A stretch of 64,000 nt of DNA from Microvirga sp. (GTDB taxonomy: Bacteria > Pseudomonadota > Alphaproteobacteria > Rhizobiales > Beijerinckiaceae): assembly GCF_014699075.1 (NCBI RefSeq), contig NZ_JACXAB010000002.1, positions 310,001 to 374,000 of the forward strand, given 5' to 3'. Both the position numbers and the translations under genes were made by a program. Of the stretch, positions 33,869 to 42,612 are shown piece after piece (position 1 is the first letter of the stretch; every line of letters begins with the position of its first letter). The notes under the pieces are model-generated. The model was not told where the DNA came from. It searched no databases and saw only the letters and a program-made list of their open reading frames with translations.

Positions 33869-34948
33869 ATGTCCATCTTCGAACGCTACCTGACCCTCTG
33901 GGTCGCCCTGTGCATCGTCGCGGGCATCGCGCTTGGCCACCTGATGCCGGGCGTGTTCCACGCCGTCGGCACGCTGGAGATCGCCAAGGTCAACCTGCCC
34001 GTGGCCGCCCTGATCTGGCTGATGGTTATCCCGATGCTGATCAAGATCGACTTCGCCTCCCTGGGGCGGGTGCGCGAGCACTGGCGCGGCATCGGCGTGA
34101 CGCTCTTCATCAACTGGGCCGTGAAGCCGTTCTCGATGGCGGCGCTCGGCTGGCTCTTCATCGGCTACGTGTTCAGGCCCTACCTGCCCGCCGACCAGAT
34201 CAACTCCTACATCGCCGGCCTGATCATCCTGGCAGCGGCACCGTGCACGGCGATGGTGTTCGTCTGGAGCCACCTGACCAAGGGCGAGCCCCACTTCACC
34301 CTGAGCCAAGTCGCCCTCAACGACGTCATCATGGTGGTGGCCTTCGCGCCCATCGTCGGCCTGCTGCTCGGACTGTCCGCGATCACCGTGCCGTGGGACA
34401 CGCTCCTGCTCTCGGTCGTGCTCTACATCGTCCTTCCGGTGATCTTGGCCCAGTTCATGCGCTCGCGACTGATCGCCCAGGGTGGCGAGGCATCCCTGAC
34501 CGGACTGCTCCGGGTCTTGCAGCCGCTGTCGCTGGTGTCACTGCTCGCCACCCTAGTGCTGCTGTTCGGCTTCCAGGGCGAGCAGATCCTGGCACAGCCC
34601 CTGATCATCGCCATGCTGGCCGTGCCGATCCTGATCCAGGTCTACTTCAACTCCGGCTTGGCCTACCTGCTCAACCGCATCGCGGGCGAGCAGCATTGCG
34701 TCGCCGGTCCCTCGGCCCTGATCGGTGCATCGAACTTCTTCGAGTTGGCAGTGGCCGCCGCCATCAGCCTGTTTGGCTTCAACTCGGGGGCGGCTTTAGC
34801 GACCGTGGTCGGCGTCCTGATCGAGGTGCCCGTGATGCTGTCCGTCGTCTGGATCGTGAACCGCAGCCAGGGCTGGTACGAGCACGGCGCCGTGCGTCAC
34901 AGGCTGCCTGCGGCCAGCCCCAAGCGGGGAGTCCAGCCCGGTGAGTGA
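33869..34948 (+). CDS. acr3: Arsenite efflux transporter, ACR3 family
   Basis: A 359-aa inner-membrane protein with about ten hydrophobic segments. The ACR3 hallmark [17 protein letters not shown] (conserved Cys in TM4) and the later [20 protein letters not shown] region are present. It exports As(III) using the proton gradient. It is expected to be the main resistance determinant of the operon. The stop overlaps the GTG of arsH by 8 bases. Confidence 0.95.
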   Translation: MSIFERYLTLWVALCIVAGIALGHLMPGVFHAVGTLEIAKVNLPVAALIWLMVIPMLIKIDFASLGRVREHWRGIGVTLFINWAVKPFSMAALGWLFIGYVFRPYLPADQINSYIAGLIILAAAPCTAMVFVWSHLTKGEPHFTLSQVALNDVIMVVAFAPIVGLLLGLSAITVPWDTLLLSVVLYIVLPVILAQFMRSRLIAQGGEASLTGLLRVLQPLSLVSLLATLVLLFGFQGEQILAQPLIIAMLAVPILIQVYFNSGLAYLLNRIAGEQHCVAGPSALIGASNFFELAVAAAISLFGFNSGAALATVVGVLIEVPVMLSVVWIVNRSQGWYEHGAVRHRLPAASPKRGVQPGE

Positions 34949-35675
34949 TCTCCCCAACATTGACTTCTCGGTCCTCGACGTGCCCGATCTCGGCAGGCTG
35001 GAGCCGGGGAAGCCGTCCACGCACCCTCCCCGTATCCTCCTGCTATATGGCTCCCTGCGGGAGCGCTCCTACAGCCGTTTCCTGATGCTCGAGGCGGAGC
35101 GCCTGCTCCGGCACTTTGGCGCCGAGACCCGGGTGTTCGACCCGCATGGGTTGCCGCTGCCAGACGCCACCGCCAGCGACCATCCCAAGGTCCAGGAGCT
35201 GCGGGAGCTGTCGCTCTGGTCCGAGGGCCAGGTCTGGTGCAGCCCGGAACGGCACGGGGCCATGAGCGCGGTGATGAAGGCCCAGATCGACTGGATCCCG
35301 CTCGCGACGGGTTCAGTGCGCCCGACGCAGGGGCGTACGTTGGCCGTGATGCAGGTCTGCGGCGGCTCGCAGTCCTTCAACGCCGTCAACCAACTGCGGG
35401 TGCTCGGGCGCTGGATGCGGATGGTGACGATCCCGAACCAGTCCTCGGTTGCCAAGGCCTTCCAGGAATTCGACGAAGCCGGGCGGATGAAGCCCTCCTC
35501 CTACTACGACCGTGTCGTGGACGTGATGGAGGAACTGGTGAAGTTCACGCTGCTGACCCGCGACCGTTCCGACTACCTCACCGACCGCTACAGCGAGCGC
35601 AAGGACGCGGCCGAGAAGGAAGCCAGGCGTCTTGCGGCAGTAGCCATGAGGCACGAGGTCAAGGCGGCCGAGTAG
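34941..35675 (+). CDS. arsH: ArsH NADPH-dependent FMN reductase
   Basis: A 244-aa flavodoxin-like protein starting at GTG. FMN-binding motif [14 protein letters not shown] (P-loop) and [22 protein letters not shown] are typical ArsH segments, with [23 protein letters not shown]. ArsH oxidises trivalent organoarsenicals and counters oxidative stress. Last gene of the ars operon; convergent with the oxidoreductase at 35703. Confidence 0.95.
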   Translation: MSDLPNIDFSVLDVPDLGRLEPGKPSTHPPRILLLYGSLRERSYSRFLMLEAERLLRHFGAETRVFDPHGLPLPDATASDHPKVQELRELSLWSEGQVWCSPERHGAMSAVMKAQIDWIPLATGSVRPTQGRTLAVMQVCGGSQSFNAVNQLRVLGRWMRMVTIPNQSSVAKAFQEFDEAGRMKPSSYYDRVVDVMEELVKFTLLTRDRSDYLTDRYSERKDAAEKEARRLAAVAMRHEVKAAE

Positions 35676-35702
35676 CCGACCGCCGCTTCCTGGGAGACAG
35701 AT

Positions 35703-37067
35703 CTACAGCATGTAGCCAATATCTGATGCCCCGGTCGGGTAGGCGAACATCGTCGTCTTCAGGTCCTCGGCGGTGAGCCCGTGACGGATCGCCAGACCGA
35801 AGAGGTTGATCACCTCGTCCACGTGAGGCCCGACGAGATGGGCTCCAATGACGAGATCCGTCTCTTCATCGACCAGCACCTTGAAGCCGTATACGGTCTC
35901 GGCGAGGCGGCGTGCCGTGTACCAATTTGGTACGAGCTGGCTCTGCACGCAGAACTTCAGGCCCTTCTCGCGCGCCTCCTGCTCGCTCAGGCCGACGCTG
36001 GCGATGGGCGGGATCGTGAAGGCGACGCTCGGGATGCCACGGTAGTCGGGCCGATGCCGGTTGCCATCGAGGAGGTTGCGCACGACGGCCTTGGCGTCGT
36101 GGCTCGACACAGGTGTCAGTGGCGGTCCCATCCGGGCGGCATCACCGGCGGCATAGACCGCCCGATTGGAGACGCTCTGAAGGAACTCGTTGAGCTTCAG
36201 GTGCCCACGCTGATCCCGCTCGACATCTGCGGCCTGAAGGTCGAGAAAGTCGAGATCGGGGATACGCCCGGCGGCGTGGACCACCAGGTCGGCCTCGACC
36301 GTCACGGGTTGGCCGCCGTCGGCATTCGCCCGGGCCCGGACCAGGAAGCCGCGGTCGGTTTTCTCCACGCCCTCGACCGAAGTCCGGGTACGCACGTCAA
36401 TGCCGATCTCTCGGAACTTCTCCATCAGCCAGCCGACGAGGTCAGCATCGAAGTGGGGCAATATGTGTCCACCACGCTGGATGATCGTGACCTTCGCGCC
36501 GACGCGGGCCGCGATGTGCGAAAACTCGGCGGCGATGTAGCCACCGCCGACCAGGACAATGCGCTCCGGCAGTTCCTCCAGTTCGAGGAACTTCTCGTTC
36601 GTGATAAGGAACTCCTCGCCTGGGAAGCCGAGCGGCGCCGGCCGTGCTCCGGTGGAGATCAGGATATGCTGCGCTTCGAGCCGGTCCCCGCCGTCCAGCT
36701 CGACCGCGTTCGGGGCGACGAAGCGGGCCTGGGTGTGGTACGCATCGATGCCGTGCTCGGCATAGCGCTTCTCCTGTTTCTCCGGGACTGGCCCGGTGAA
36801 CGTCCGCTTGAACGCGATGATGTCGCGCCAAACAATCCGCGCGTCGTCGGCCGCCACGCCGCGTCCCGTCATGCGCCGAACGTCGTCGATGACCTGTGCC
36901 CCGGTTACCAGCATCTTCTTGGGGTCGCAGCCGCGCAGGGCGCAGGTGCCGCCGAACGGGCGGTAGTCGGCCACGGCGACCTTCCGGCCGGCAGAGGCCA
37001 TCCGGTGGCTGGCCACCATCGCGGCGGTTCCCGATCCAATCACAATCAGGTCGTAGCTCTTGGCCAT
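35703..37067 (-). CDS. FAD-dependent pyridine nucleotide-disulphide oxidoreductase
   Basis: A 454-aa protein of the class I flavin disulphide reductase family: FAD site VIGSGTAAM, redox cysteines GGTCALRGCDPKK, NAD(P) site VLVGGGYIAAEFSHIA, and the FAD motif VYAAGDAA. It lacks the Cys pair near the C-terminus of MerA and the usual HAHPT motif (ends FAYPTGASDIGYML). Close to lipoamide/glutathione/mycothione reductase-like enzymes. Located after the mer operon on the same strand (167-base gap), so it may help mercury or thiol homeostasis. Confidence 0.87.
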   Translation of the reverse strand: MAKSYDLIVIGSGTAAMVASHRMASAGRKVAVADYRPFGGTCALRGCDPKKMLVTGAQVIDDVRRMTGRGVAADDARIVWRDIIAFKRTFTGPVPEKQEKRYAEHGIDAYHTQARFVAPNAVELDGGDRLEAQHILISTGARPAPLGFPGEEFLITNEKFLELEELPERIVLVGGGYIAAEFSHIAARVGAKVTIIQRGGHILPHFDADLVGWLMEKFREIGIDVRTRTSVEGVEKTDRGFLVRARANADGGQPVTVEADLVVHAAGRIPDLDFLDLQAADVERDQRGHLKLNEFLQSVSNRAVYAAGDAARMGPPLTPVSSHDAKAVVRNLLDGNRHRPDYRGIPSVAFTIPPIASVGLSEQEAREKGLKFCVQSQLVPNWYTARRLAETVYGFKVLVDEETDLVIGAHLVGPHVDEVINLFGLAIRHGLTAEDLKTTMFAYPTGASDIGYML

Positions 37068-37234
37068 GCTGGCCTCCTGTGCTTCGGGCAGCTCCGTTCA
37101 AGAGCGACGATCCGTAACCGCGGTCACCACGCCGTCGGGGCAATCGCTCCACGAACGATGGGGAAACAGATCTGGAGTTGCTACAGGTTTCCGGCGGGTT
37201 AAGGAATTTCTGAGCACCGAACGACGGTCGGCGC

Positions 37235-37615
37235 TCACGCCGGGCGGAGAGTTGGCCCCTCAGGTCCATCCTCGATCACACGGTAAAAGCAGCCTGTCCG
37301 TCCGGTGTGGCAACAGCCACCATCGCCGCCGACCCGGACCTTGAGCCAAACGGTGTCCTGGTCGCAGTCGACCCGCAGCTCCTGGACATGCTGGATCTGG
37401 CCGCTGGTCGCGCCCTTGTGCCAGAGCTCCCGGCGGGACCGGCTCCAGTACCAGGCCTCGCCGGTCTCGATGGTCCGGTTCAGCGCCTCCGCGTTCATCC
37501 ACGCCAGCATCAGGACCTCCCCCGTCACCACGTCCGTAGCGACTGCCGGGACAAGGCCATCCCCATTGAACGCCACCGCCAGGACGGAGCCCTCCTCAAT
37601 GTCTCGCTTCGACAT
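37235..37615 (-). CDS. hisI: Phosphoribosyl-AMP cyclohydrolase (HisI)
   Basis: A 126-aa HisI, the histidine-biosynthesis enzyme opening the purine ring of phosphoribosyl-AMP. Characteristic [26 protein letters not shown] contains the Mg-binding DCDQD, and [14 protein letters not shown] supplies the zinc cysteines. It overlaps the mercury transport gene by 20 bases, so it is part of the mer operon. An accessory HisI in a mer operon is odd; the thiol-zinc enzyme is a plausible Hg target, so this may be a spare copy. Confidence 0.92.
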   Translation of the reverse strand: MSKRDIEEGSVLAVAFNGDGLVPAVATDVVTGEVLMLAWMNAEALNRTIETGEAWYWSRSRRELWHKGATSGQIQHVQELRVDCDQDTVWLKVRVGGDGGCCHTGRTGCFYRVIEDGPEGPTLRPA

Positions 37616-37940
37616 CCTGCCTCCTGATCCCGACTTTCACCACAACCCGGTCCGGAAACTGCAAGGCACGGGTTTCCGTCGTGCAACATGGGCTGCCCGG
37701 CAATTCGCGTGAGGTACCCGGAGAGGCGGCGGAAGCAGCCTTTCTCTGGTGCATCCGCCAGGACACCAGCAGAGCCGCGGTTGCGGCAAAGCTGACAACG
37801 CCCAGGCTAACGGATCCGCTGAGCCACCCAAGCAGGCCTCCGACCAAGCCGACAACCGCAGCCGGCCCGAGGCAGCACATCGCGTAGAGGGGAAGCACGA
37901 CGACGAAGGTGACAAGCATCGCGACCAGTTTGTCATTCAC
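37596..37940 (-). CDS. MerF-like small mercury transport protein
   Basis: A 114-aa membrane protein from a GTG whose first bases overlap the merB stop (GTGA). Two membrane segments: residues 5-40 with the vicinal cysteine pair [15 protein letters not shown], and about 42-65. A second pair (SPCCTTETR) lies after. Two Cys pairs and two helices are the MerF plan. The C-terminal tail is longer than usual and overlaps hisI by 20 bases. Function assigned by architecture and context. Confidence 0.7.
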   Translation of the reverse strand: MNDKLVAMLVTFVVVLPLYAMCCLGPAAVVGLVGGLLGWLSGSVSLGVVSFAATAALLVSWRMHQRKAASAASPGTSRELPGSPCCTTETRALQFPDRVVVKVGIRRQDVEARH

Positions 37941-38725
37941 GGCAGATCCTCCGACCCGTCGTCTTGCCTTGCGGCGGCGAGGACAGGCCCGAATATCGCG
38001 CGGCCGACCTCCAGGGCCTCGTTCATGTTCAGGCGGGCTCCCGCGCGCGGGCTTGCCTGGCTGCCGAGCCAGCGTTGCAGGTGCCCGTCGGAGCAGAAGA
38101 ACGCGATGGCCGGACAGCACGATGAGGCCGCGTTGTCGGTGTACGCAAAGTCGTACCAGACGACCGCCTCGGGATGGGACACGCTCCGCAGCGCTTGGCC
38201 TACATCGGCGGTTGTGACGCGTATCGTCTCGCCGCAGGAACGGCATTGCGACTCCACGGTGACATCGGTGCCGTACATCGCGGCGACGCCGAGGGCGTCG
38301 ATGGCGCACAGGGCATTCAGGACCTGGCCGTCGAGTTCGACTCGGTGTCCGGTCGCCCGCTCCGTGAAGGGATAGGCCAGCCAGATGGTCTCCGCCCCGG
38401 CGTCGAGGCCGACGAGATCCCGCAGTTGCAGCTTGCGCAGGAGCGCGCCGACACGGCCTCCGTCGATCCCCGTCGTGGCAGCGATCTCGTCGATGTTTGG
38501 AGGCCGCCCCTTGGCCGCGTAGAGCCGCAGGACGGTCCGCCAGACGATGTCCTCGCTCGCTTCGAGCGCGTGCGACCACTTGTCGAGCAGGCCCGAACGG
38601 GCCGTCATGCGTCCGGCGAGGGCCTGTCGGACAGCCGGCGTCGTCGCGGCCGACCAGTCCGGGCGCAACACGCCCGGCCTGATCTCCGCCGCACGCTCCC
38701 GTGTGGGGTTCACGGTGATGGTCAT
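37937..38725 (-). CDS. merB: Organomercurial lyase MerB
   Basis: A 262-aa alkylmercury lyase, which protonolyses C-Hg bonds. The catalytic set is visible: Cys140 and Asp143 in NALCAIDALG (E. coli C96/D99) and Cys203/Cys204 in SSCCPAIAFFC (C159 region). The N-terminal winged-helix region (NIDEIAATTGIDGGRVGALL) is also present. The family here has an N-terminal extension compared with R831b MerB. Fourth gene of the mer operon, coupled to the MerF-like gene. Confidence 0.93.
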   Translation of the reverse strand: MTITVNPTRERAAEIRPGVLRPDWSAATTPAVRQALAGRMTARSGLLDKWSHALEASEDIVWRTVLRLYAAKGRPPNIDEIAATTGIDGGRVGALLRKLQLRDLVGLDAGAETIWLAYPFTERATGHRVELDGQVLNALCAIDALGVAAMYGTDVTVESQCRSCGETIRVTTADVGQALRSVSHPEAVVWYDFAYTDNAASSCCPAIAFFCSDGHLQRWLGSQASPRAGARLNMNEALEVGRAIFGPVLAAARQDDGSEDLP

Positions 38726-38754
38726 GGCTCAATCCTCCATGGAGTTGGCCGGCG

Positions 38755-40188
38755 CTATCCTGCGCAGCAGGACAGCTTCTTGACGTCCTTGTCGAAGGTC
38801 TGGGCGGCGAGCTTGAGCCCCTCGACGGTGGTCAGGTACGGGAAGATCGCCTCCGCCAGATCATCGATCGTGAGCCCGCCGCGGATCGCCATGGCCGCCG
38901 TCTGGATGCTGTCCGCACCTTCGGGCGCCAGGATGTGGGCCCCGAGCAGCTTGCGGGTGCCCCGGTCCGCCACGAGCTTGATCACGCCCCGCGTGTCGCG
39001 GGCGGCCAGCGCCCGGGGCACGTTGTCGAGCGACAGCACCGAGGTCCGCACGTCATGGCCGGCAGACCGGGCCTGCGCCTCTGTCAGGCCGACACTGCCG
39101 ACCTGCGGATCGGTGAAGACCACCGCCGGCATGGCCGAGTTGTCATAGCGCAGGCTGTCGCCGTTCAGGGCATTCTTGGCTGCAAGCTTCGCCCCGTAGG
39201 CGGCCATGTAGACGAACTGGTCCTTGCCCGTGACGTCACCGGCCGCATAGACGCCGGCCTTGCTGGTGCGCATCCGGTCGTCGACGAGAATGGCACCGGT
39301 GGGGGTCTGGGCGACACCCGCCTCCGCAAGGCCGAGGCTTTCCGTGTTGGGGGCGCGTCCGGTTGCGACCAGAATGCGTTCGGCGCGGATGGTCTGCGCA
39401 AGCCCATCCCTGACGACCGTGAGCGCGACCCCATCCTCCGTCCTGCGAACGGAGCCGTAGGCCAAACCGCCCATGACCGTGATGCCCTCGTTTGCCAGGT
39501 AGCCGGCAAGGGCCGTCCCGATCTCAGGCTCGGCCTCGGGCAGAAGGCGGCTGCGGAAGACCAGCGTCACCTCGACCCCGGAGCGCGCGAAGGTCTGCGC
39601 GAGCTCGGCTCCGATGTAGCCGCCGCCGACCACAATCATCGAATGGGGCAGCTCGGTCAGGGACAGCGCCGCCGTGCTGTCGAGCGCGGACACGTCGGCC
39701 ATGCCCGGGATGGCCGGCAGGGCCGGCCGCGTGCCGGTCGCGATGATGATGCGGTCGGAGGCGAGGCGCTTGCCGCCAGCCTCCACGCCGCCGTCGACGA
39801 GCCGGGCCTGGCCCTCATGGTAGGCGACATTGTTGTAGGCCGGCAGGAGGTCGGCGTACTTGGCCTGGCGCAGGCTCGCGACGAGATCGTCCTTCTGGGC
39901 GACCAGGGCCTGCCAGTCGGCGACCCGCGCGGTTCCGTCGATCCCGGCAAAGCGCGAGGCTGTGTTCGCGTGGTGCACCGCCTCGGTGGCCCGGATCAGG
40001 GCCTTTGAGGGCACGCAGCCGACATTGACGCAGCTGCCGCCCAGCGTGCCGTAGCCAACAAGGGCGACCTGCGCTCCCTGCTCGGCAGCCGTGATGGCAG
40101 CGGAAAACCCGGCCGACCCGGCCCCAACCACCACCAGATCGTAGCAGTCGTTGCCGTTCTTCGCGCCTGTGGCGCAGCAGTCACTCAT
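38755..40188 (-). CDS. merA: Mercuric reductase MerA
   Basis: A 477-aa enzyme that reduces Hg(II) to Hg(0) with NADPH. Redox cysteines GGSCVNVGCVPSK (Cys53, Cys58), FAD and NAD motifs (VVVGAGSAG, VVGGGYIGAELAQ), and the C-terminal Hg-delivering pair KKLSCCAG (Cys474, Cys475). The N-terminal NmerA heavy-metal domain is absent; only a short Cys-containing SDCCATG leader precedes the core. Within operon merT-P-A-B. Confidence 0.96.
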   Translation of the reverse strand: MSDCCATGAKNGNDCYDLVVVGAGSAGFSAAITAAEQGAQVALVGYGTLGGSCVNVGCVPSKALIRATEAVHHANTASRFAGIDGTARVADWQALVAQKDDLVASLRQAKYADLLPAYNNVAYHEGQARLVDGGVEAGGKRLASDRIIIATGTRPALPAIPGMADVSALDSTAALSLTELPHSMIVVGGGYIGAELAQTFARSGVEVTLVFRSRLLPEAEPEIGTALAGYLANEGITVMGGLAYGSVRRTEDGVALTVVRDGLAQTIRAERILVATGRAPNTESLGLAEAGVAQTPTGAILVDDRMRTSKAGVYAAGDVTGKDQFVYMAAYGAKLAAKNALNGDSLRYDNSAMPAVVFTDPQVGSVGLTEAQARSAGHDVRTSVLSLDNVPRALAARDTRGVIKLVADRGTRKLLGAHILAPEGADSIQTAAMAIRGGLTIDDLAEAIFPYLTTVEGLKLAAQTFDKDVKKLSCCAG

Positions 40189-40224
40189 GATCTCAACTTT
40201 CGTGTGTTTCGGTCGGGACGTGGT

Positions 40225-40521
40225 TTATGAAGAGCCTTTCACGGTCGAGGGAAAGCCGGCATTGGTCGTTGCCTGGGTCAGCGCCTCGGGCGTGACCTTT
40301 TCATCGTCGAAGGTGACGGTCGCCGTCGCCATGCCGTCAGCTTCAATGACTGTGACTTGGCTGACGCCCGGAACGCGGGAGAGCGCCTTCTTCACAATCG
40401 GGGCGCAGCTCACGCAGCTCACGTTCTCAACCTCAAGCGTGACGGTCCGTGGCGCGGCTATTGCTCCACCCGCGAGCATCAGGGCGGAGGCGGTCAGGGC
40501 GATACGAAACAGGGTCTTCAT
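40225..40521 (-). CDS. merP: Periplasmic mercury-binding protein MerP
   Basis: A 98-aa protein with a Sec signal peptide (MKTLFRIALTASALMLAGGAIA) and an HMA domain with the Cys pair VSCVSCAP (Cys36, Cys39), replacing the usual MTCxxC spacing pattern. It captures Hg(II) in the periplasm and hands it to MerT. It lies 11 bases after the merT stop. Confidence 0.93.
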   Translation of the reverse strand: MKTLFRIALTASALMLAGGAIAAPRTVTLEVENVSCVSCAPIVKKALSRVPGVSQVTVIEADGMATATVTFDDEKVTPEALTQATTNAGFPSTVKGSS

Positions 40522-40532
40522 CTCAGGTCTCC

Positions 40533-40949
40533 TCACAGGCTGATCAACAGCGGGGCGGTGTAGGGGAAGGTGACGGCCGCCAGGACGAGCACGGCAGCCG
40601 TCCAGAGGCCGATTTTGGCGATGCGGCTCGATCCCGGCCGCGCACAGGAGCTTCCCGGCGCACAGGCAGCCTTGGGCTGACGATAGATCCGCCAGAAGCC
40701 AAACGTCAGGAAGGCCACCGCCACGGCCACGAAGGCGGGCTGGTAGGGCGCCAGCGCGGTCAGGTTGCCAATCCATGCTCCACCCACCCCGAAACCGAAG
40801 AGCGCGAGTGGCAGGATGCAGCAGGACGAGGCTCCGAGCGCGGCCAGAAGGCCTCCCACCGCCAGCAGACCTTGGCTGTCACGGGGAGCGCTCTCGCTCG
40901 CTGGCCGGCTCTCCAGGTCACGTGCCTCTGCACGGGTCAATGAACGCAT
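40533..40949 (-). CDS. merT: Mercury transport protein MerT
   Basis: A 138-aa membrane protein with three hydrophobic segments. Cys43-Cys44 (SSCCILPLALFGFGVGGAWIG) in TM1 is the MerT signature; Cys96 and Cys102 in the cytoplasmic loop (AACAPGSSC) complete the transport path. ATG at 40949 has AGGAG 8 bases upstream. First gene of the mer operon, transcribed from the promoter at 40979-41009. Confidence 0.95.
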   Translation of the reverse strand: MRSLTRAEARDLESRPASESAPRDSQGLLAVGGLLAALGASSCCILPLALFGFGVGGAWIGNLTALAPYQPAFVAVAVAFLTFGFWRIYRQPKAACAPGSSCARPGSSRIAKIGLWTAAVLVLAAVTFPYTAPLLISL

Positions 40950-40978
40950 CAAACAATCTCCTTTACGTCGATGGAGCC

Positions 40979-41009
40979 ACCGTGCATCCTGTAGTGACTA
41001 CAGGAGCAA
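40979..41009 (-). promoter_or_regulatory. mer operator/promoter (MerR-type, 19-bp spacer)
   Basis: On the minus strand -35 TTGCTC (41009-41004) and -10 CACGGT (40984-40979) are separated by 19 bp, the unusual spacing used by MerR. In between is a perfect dyad, TCCTGTAGT and ACTACAGGA around one central base (40987-41005). The layout aligns with the classic Tn501 mer operator. Divergent merR starts at 41021, so it lies in the shared region. Confidence 0.75.
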
Positions 41010-41020
41010 GAGGATTTTTG

Positions 41021-41458
41021 ATGGAGGCGATCACGCATTCGCGAGGTGACACGTTCCCCATCGGCGAGCTGTCACGGCTCACAGGGGTGAACATCGAGAC
41101 CATCCGCTACTACGAGAGGATCGGGATGCTGCCCGCGCCACCCCGAAGTGAGGGGGGCCGAAGGGTCTATGATCACCACCATACACGCGTACTGGCCTTC
41201 ATCCGACGCGGCCGCGAGCTCGGGTTCACGCTGGACGAGATCAAGGCGCTTCTGGCGCTGGGCGGGCCGGAGCGGGCCCCGTGCGGCGACGTTCGTGAGA
41301 TTGCCGCAAGACACTTGGACGACATCCGCATGAAGATCGCCGACCTCAGGAAACTTGAGCGGCTGCTCGGGCAGACCATCGACCGGTGCGAGGGCGGCAC
41401 CGCCCCCGAGTGCCCGGTGCTCGACATCCTCTCGCCCGAGCCGGGGCGCCGTGCATAA
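41021..41458 (+). CDS. merR: MerR mercury-responsive regulator
   Basis: A 145-aa MerR with an N-terminal winged helix (FPIGELSRLTGVNIETIRYYERIGML, then RRVYDHHHTRVLAFIRRGRELGFTLDEIKALL) and the three Hg(II) cysteines Cys88 (PCGD), Cys123 and Cys131 (DRCEGGTAPEC). The ATG at 41021 has GAGGA upstream. Activates the divergent operon on Hg(II) by untwisting the 19-bp spacer. Confidence 0.95.
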   Translation: MEAITHSRGDTFPIGELSRLTGVNIETIRYYERIGMLPAPPRSEGGRRVYDHHHTRVLAFIRRGRELGFTLDEIKALLALGGPERAPCGDVREIAARHLDDIRMKIADLRKLERLLGQTIDRCEGGTAPECPVLDILSPEPGRRA

Positions 41459-41505
41459 TTCCTCGCCTTTCTCCCTTGTGGCGGCGGGTCTCTACGGTGC
41501 CGCCG

Positions 41506-42006
41506 CTACTTCTGGCGAGCAGCGTCCGCCCGGCTGCGTTCGTCCTGGTAGCGGCGAGCCCGCTCCGGCCATGTGCTCCGGATGTAGGCGAGCACCGCCT
41601 CGATCTCCTGGTCGGCCAGCATTCCCTCAAACGCCGGCATGTCGCTTTCGTGCCCCGGCACAACCGCTCCCATGCCCTTCTTGGTGATCAGGAAGAGCTC
41701 GTGGTCGCTGTGATGCCAGGTGTGCCCGTTCTCGTCGTGGGGAGGTGCCGGCAGGCGGCCGTTCACCTTCGGCGTCTGCCAGTCCGGCTGGCCTTCGAGC
41801 TTCAGGCCATGGCAGGAGGCGCAGTGGGCGTCGTAGAGCTGCCGACCATGGGCCACCATCGGGTCCGCGGCCCAGAGACGAAGACCAAACCAAGCCGTCG
41901 CGGCTCCTACGACGGTGACGGCACCCACCGCGAGCCAGGGCCGGTGGGGGCGCAGCCTAGCCGTCCTGTCAGACCGCACTGAGAGGCTCGACAGGGTGGC
42001 GTTCAT
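41506..42006 (-). CDS. Membrane-anchored c-type cytochrome
   Basis: A 166-aa protein: N-terminal membrane anchor (WLAVGAVTVVGAATAWFGLRLW) and a haem-c site CASCHG, distal Met in a DMPAFEGMLADQEIEAVLAYI segment. The HDENGHTWHHSDHELF insert resembles cytochromes co-occurring with copper or Cu-oxidase clusters. It overlaps the upstream membrane protein gene. Confidence 0.8.
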   Translation of the reverse strand: MNATLSSLSVRSDRTARLRPHRPWLAVGAVTVVGAATAWFGLRLWAADPMVAHGRQLYDAHCASCHGLKLEGQPDWQTPKVNGRLPAPPHDENGHTWHHSDHELFLITKKGMGAVVPGHESDMPAFEGMLADQEIEAVLAYIRSTWPERARRYQDERSRADAARQK

Positions 42007-42490
42007 TCCCGGTTCGGGCGGCCCATGCGAAGGCGGCGAGCGGGACGACGATCCACTGCAGCAGCGGGGACAGCCCGACATGGAAGCCGAACACCGGGAA
42101 CACGGGCATTAGGTCGGAATAGGCCCACGCCGCCCGGACCACGATGTTGAGCCACTCGCTGAAGGTCGTATAGCCAAGCCCGAAGGCAACGGTCAGCGCA
42201 GCCACGGTGCGAAACCGCTCGGCCGGCCAGGCGCCGGTGCCGACGGTCAGCAAGGCGATGGTCAGGCTGGAGAGGGCAATGAGGATGTCCCCGCCCGTGC
42301 AATGGACGGCCGCAAACGCGATTTCAGCCCAGGATCCGGTCGTCCAGAGCGTGTAGAGCGGCATGTGGGCGAATTCCCAAGCGAGGTTGCCCAGGGCCAT
42401 GGCAATCAAGTAACGGCGCAGTGCCGCGTGCCAGGAACGAGTGATCCCGGGATGGCGGCCCGTGGCCGTGTGGGTTGCGCCGGTGGTCAA
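41969..42490 (-). CDS. Multi-pass membrane protein, 173 aa
   Basis: About five membrane segments. The TTG at 42490, preceded by AGGAGG 4 bases upstream, is a better start than the GTG at 42556. Conserved-looking WEFAHMPLYTLW and VFPVFGFHVGLSPLLQW suggest a specific family that I cannot name. Overlaps the cytochrome gene by 38 bases. Likely an electron-transfer or metal-related membrane partner. Confidence 0.65.
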   Translation of the reverse strand: MTTGATHTATGRHPGITRSWHAALRRYLIAMALGNLAWEFAHMPLYTLWTTGSWAEIAFAAVHCTGGDILIALSSLTIALLTVGTGAWPAERFRTVAALTVAFGLGYTTFSEWLNIVVRAAWAYSDLMPVFPVFGFHVGLSPLLQWIVVPLAAFAWAARTGNERHPVEPLSAV

Positions 42491-42612
42491 TTCGCCTCCT
42501 CTGATCGTTGGTGCCCGTTCTCCGAAGCCCGTGCCGAGACAGCCCCGCCGGAGCACCGGCTCCCCCGGATGAGGGCGCGGTGCCCCCGGGGATGGTCTGC
42601 GCCCGGAGCCAT

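Noticed and set aside
35781-37202. 473-aa plus-strand frame
   Set aside because: Antisense to the disulphide oxidoreductase, which has all the expected motifs.
37596-38732. 378-aa minus-strand frame spanning merB and the MerF-like gene
   Set aside because: Only its last 114 codons make sense (MerF-like); the rest is the wrong frame of merB.
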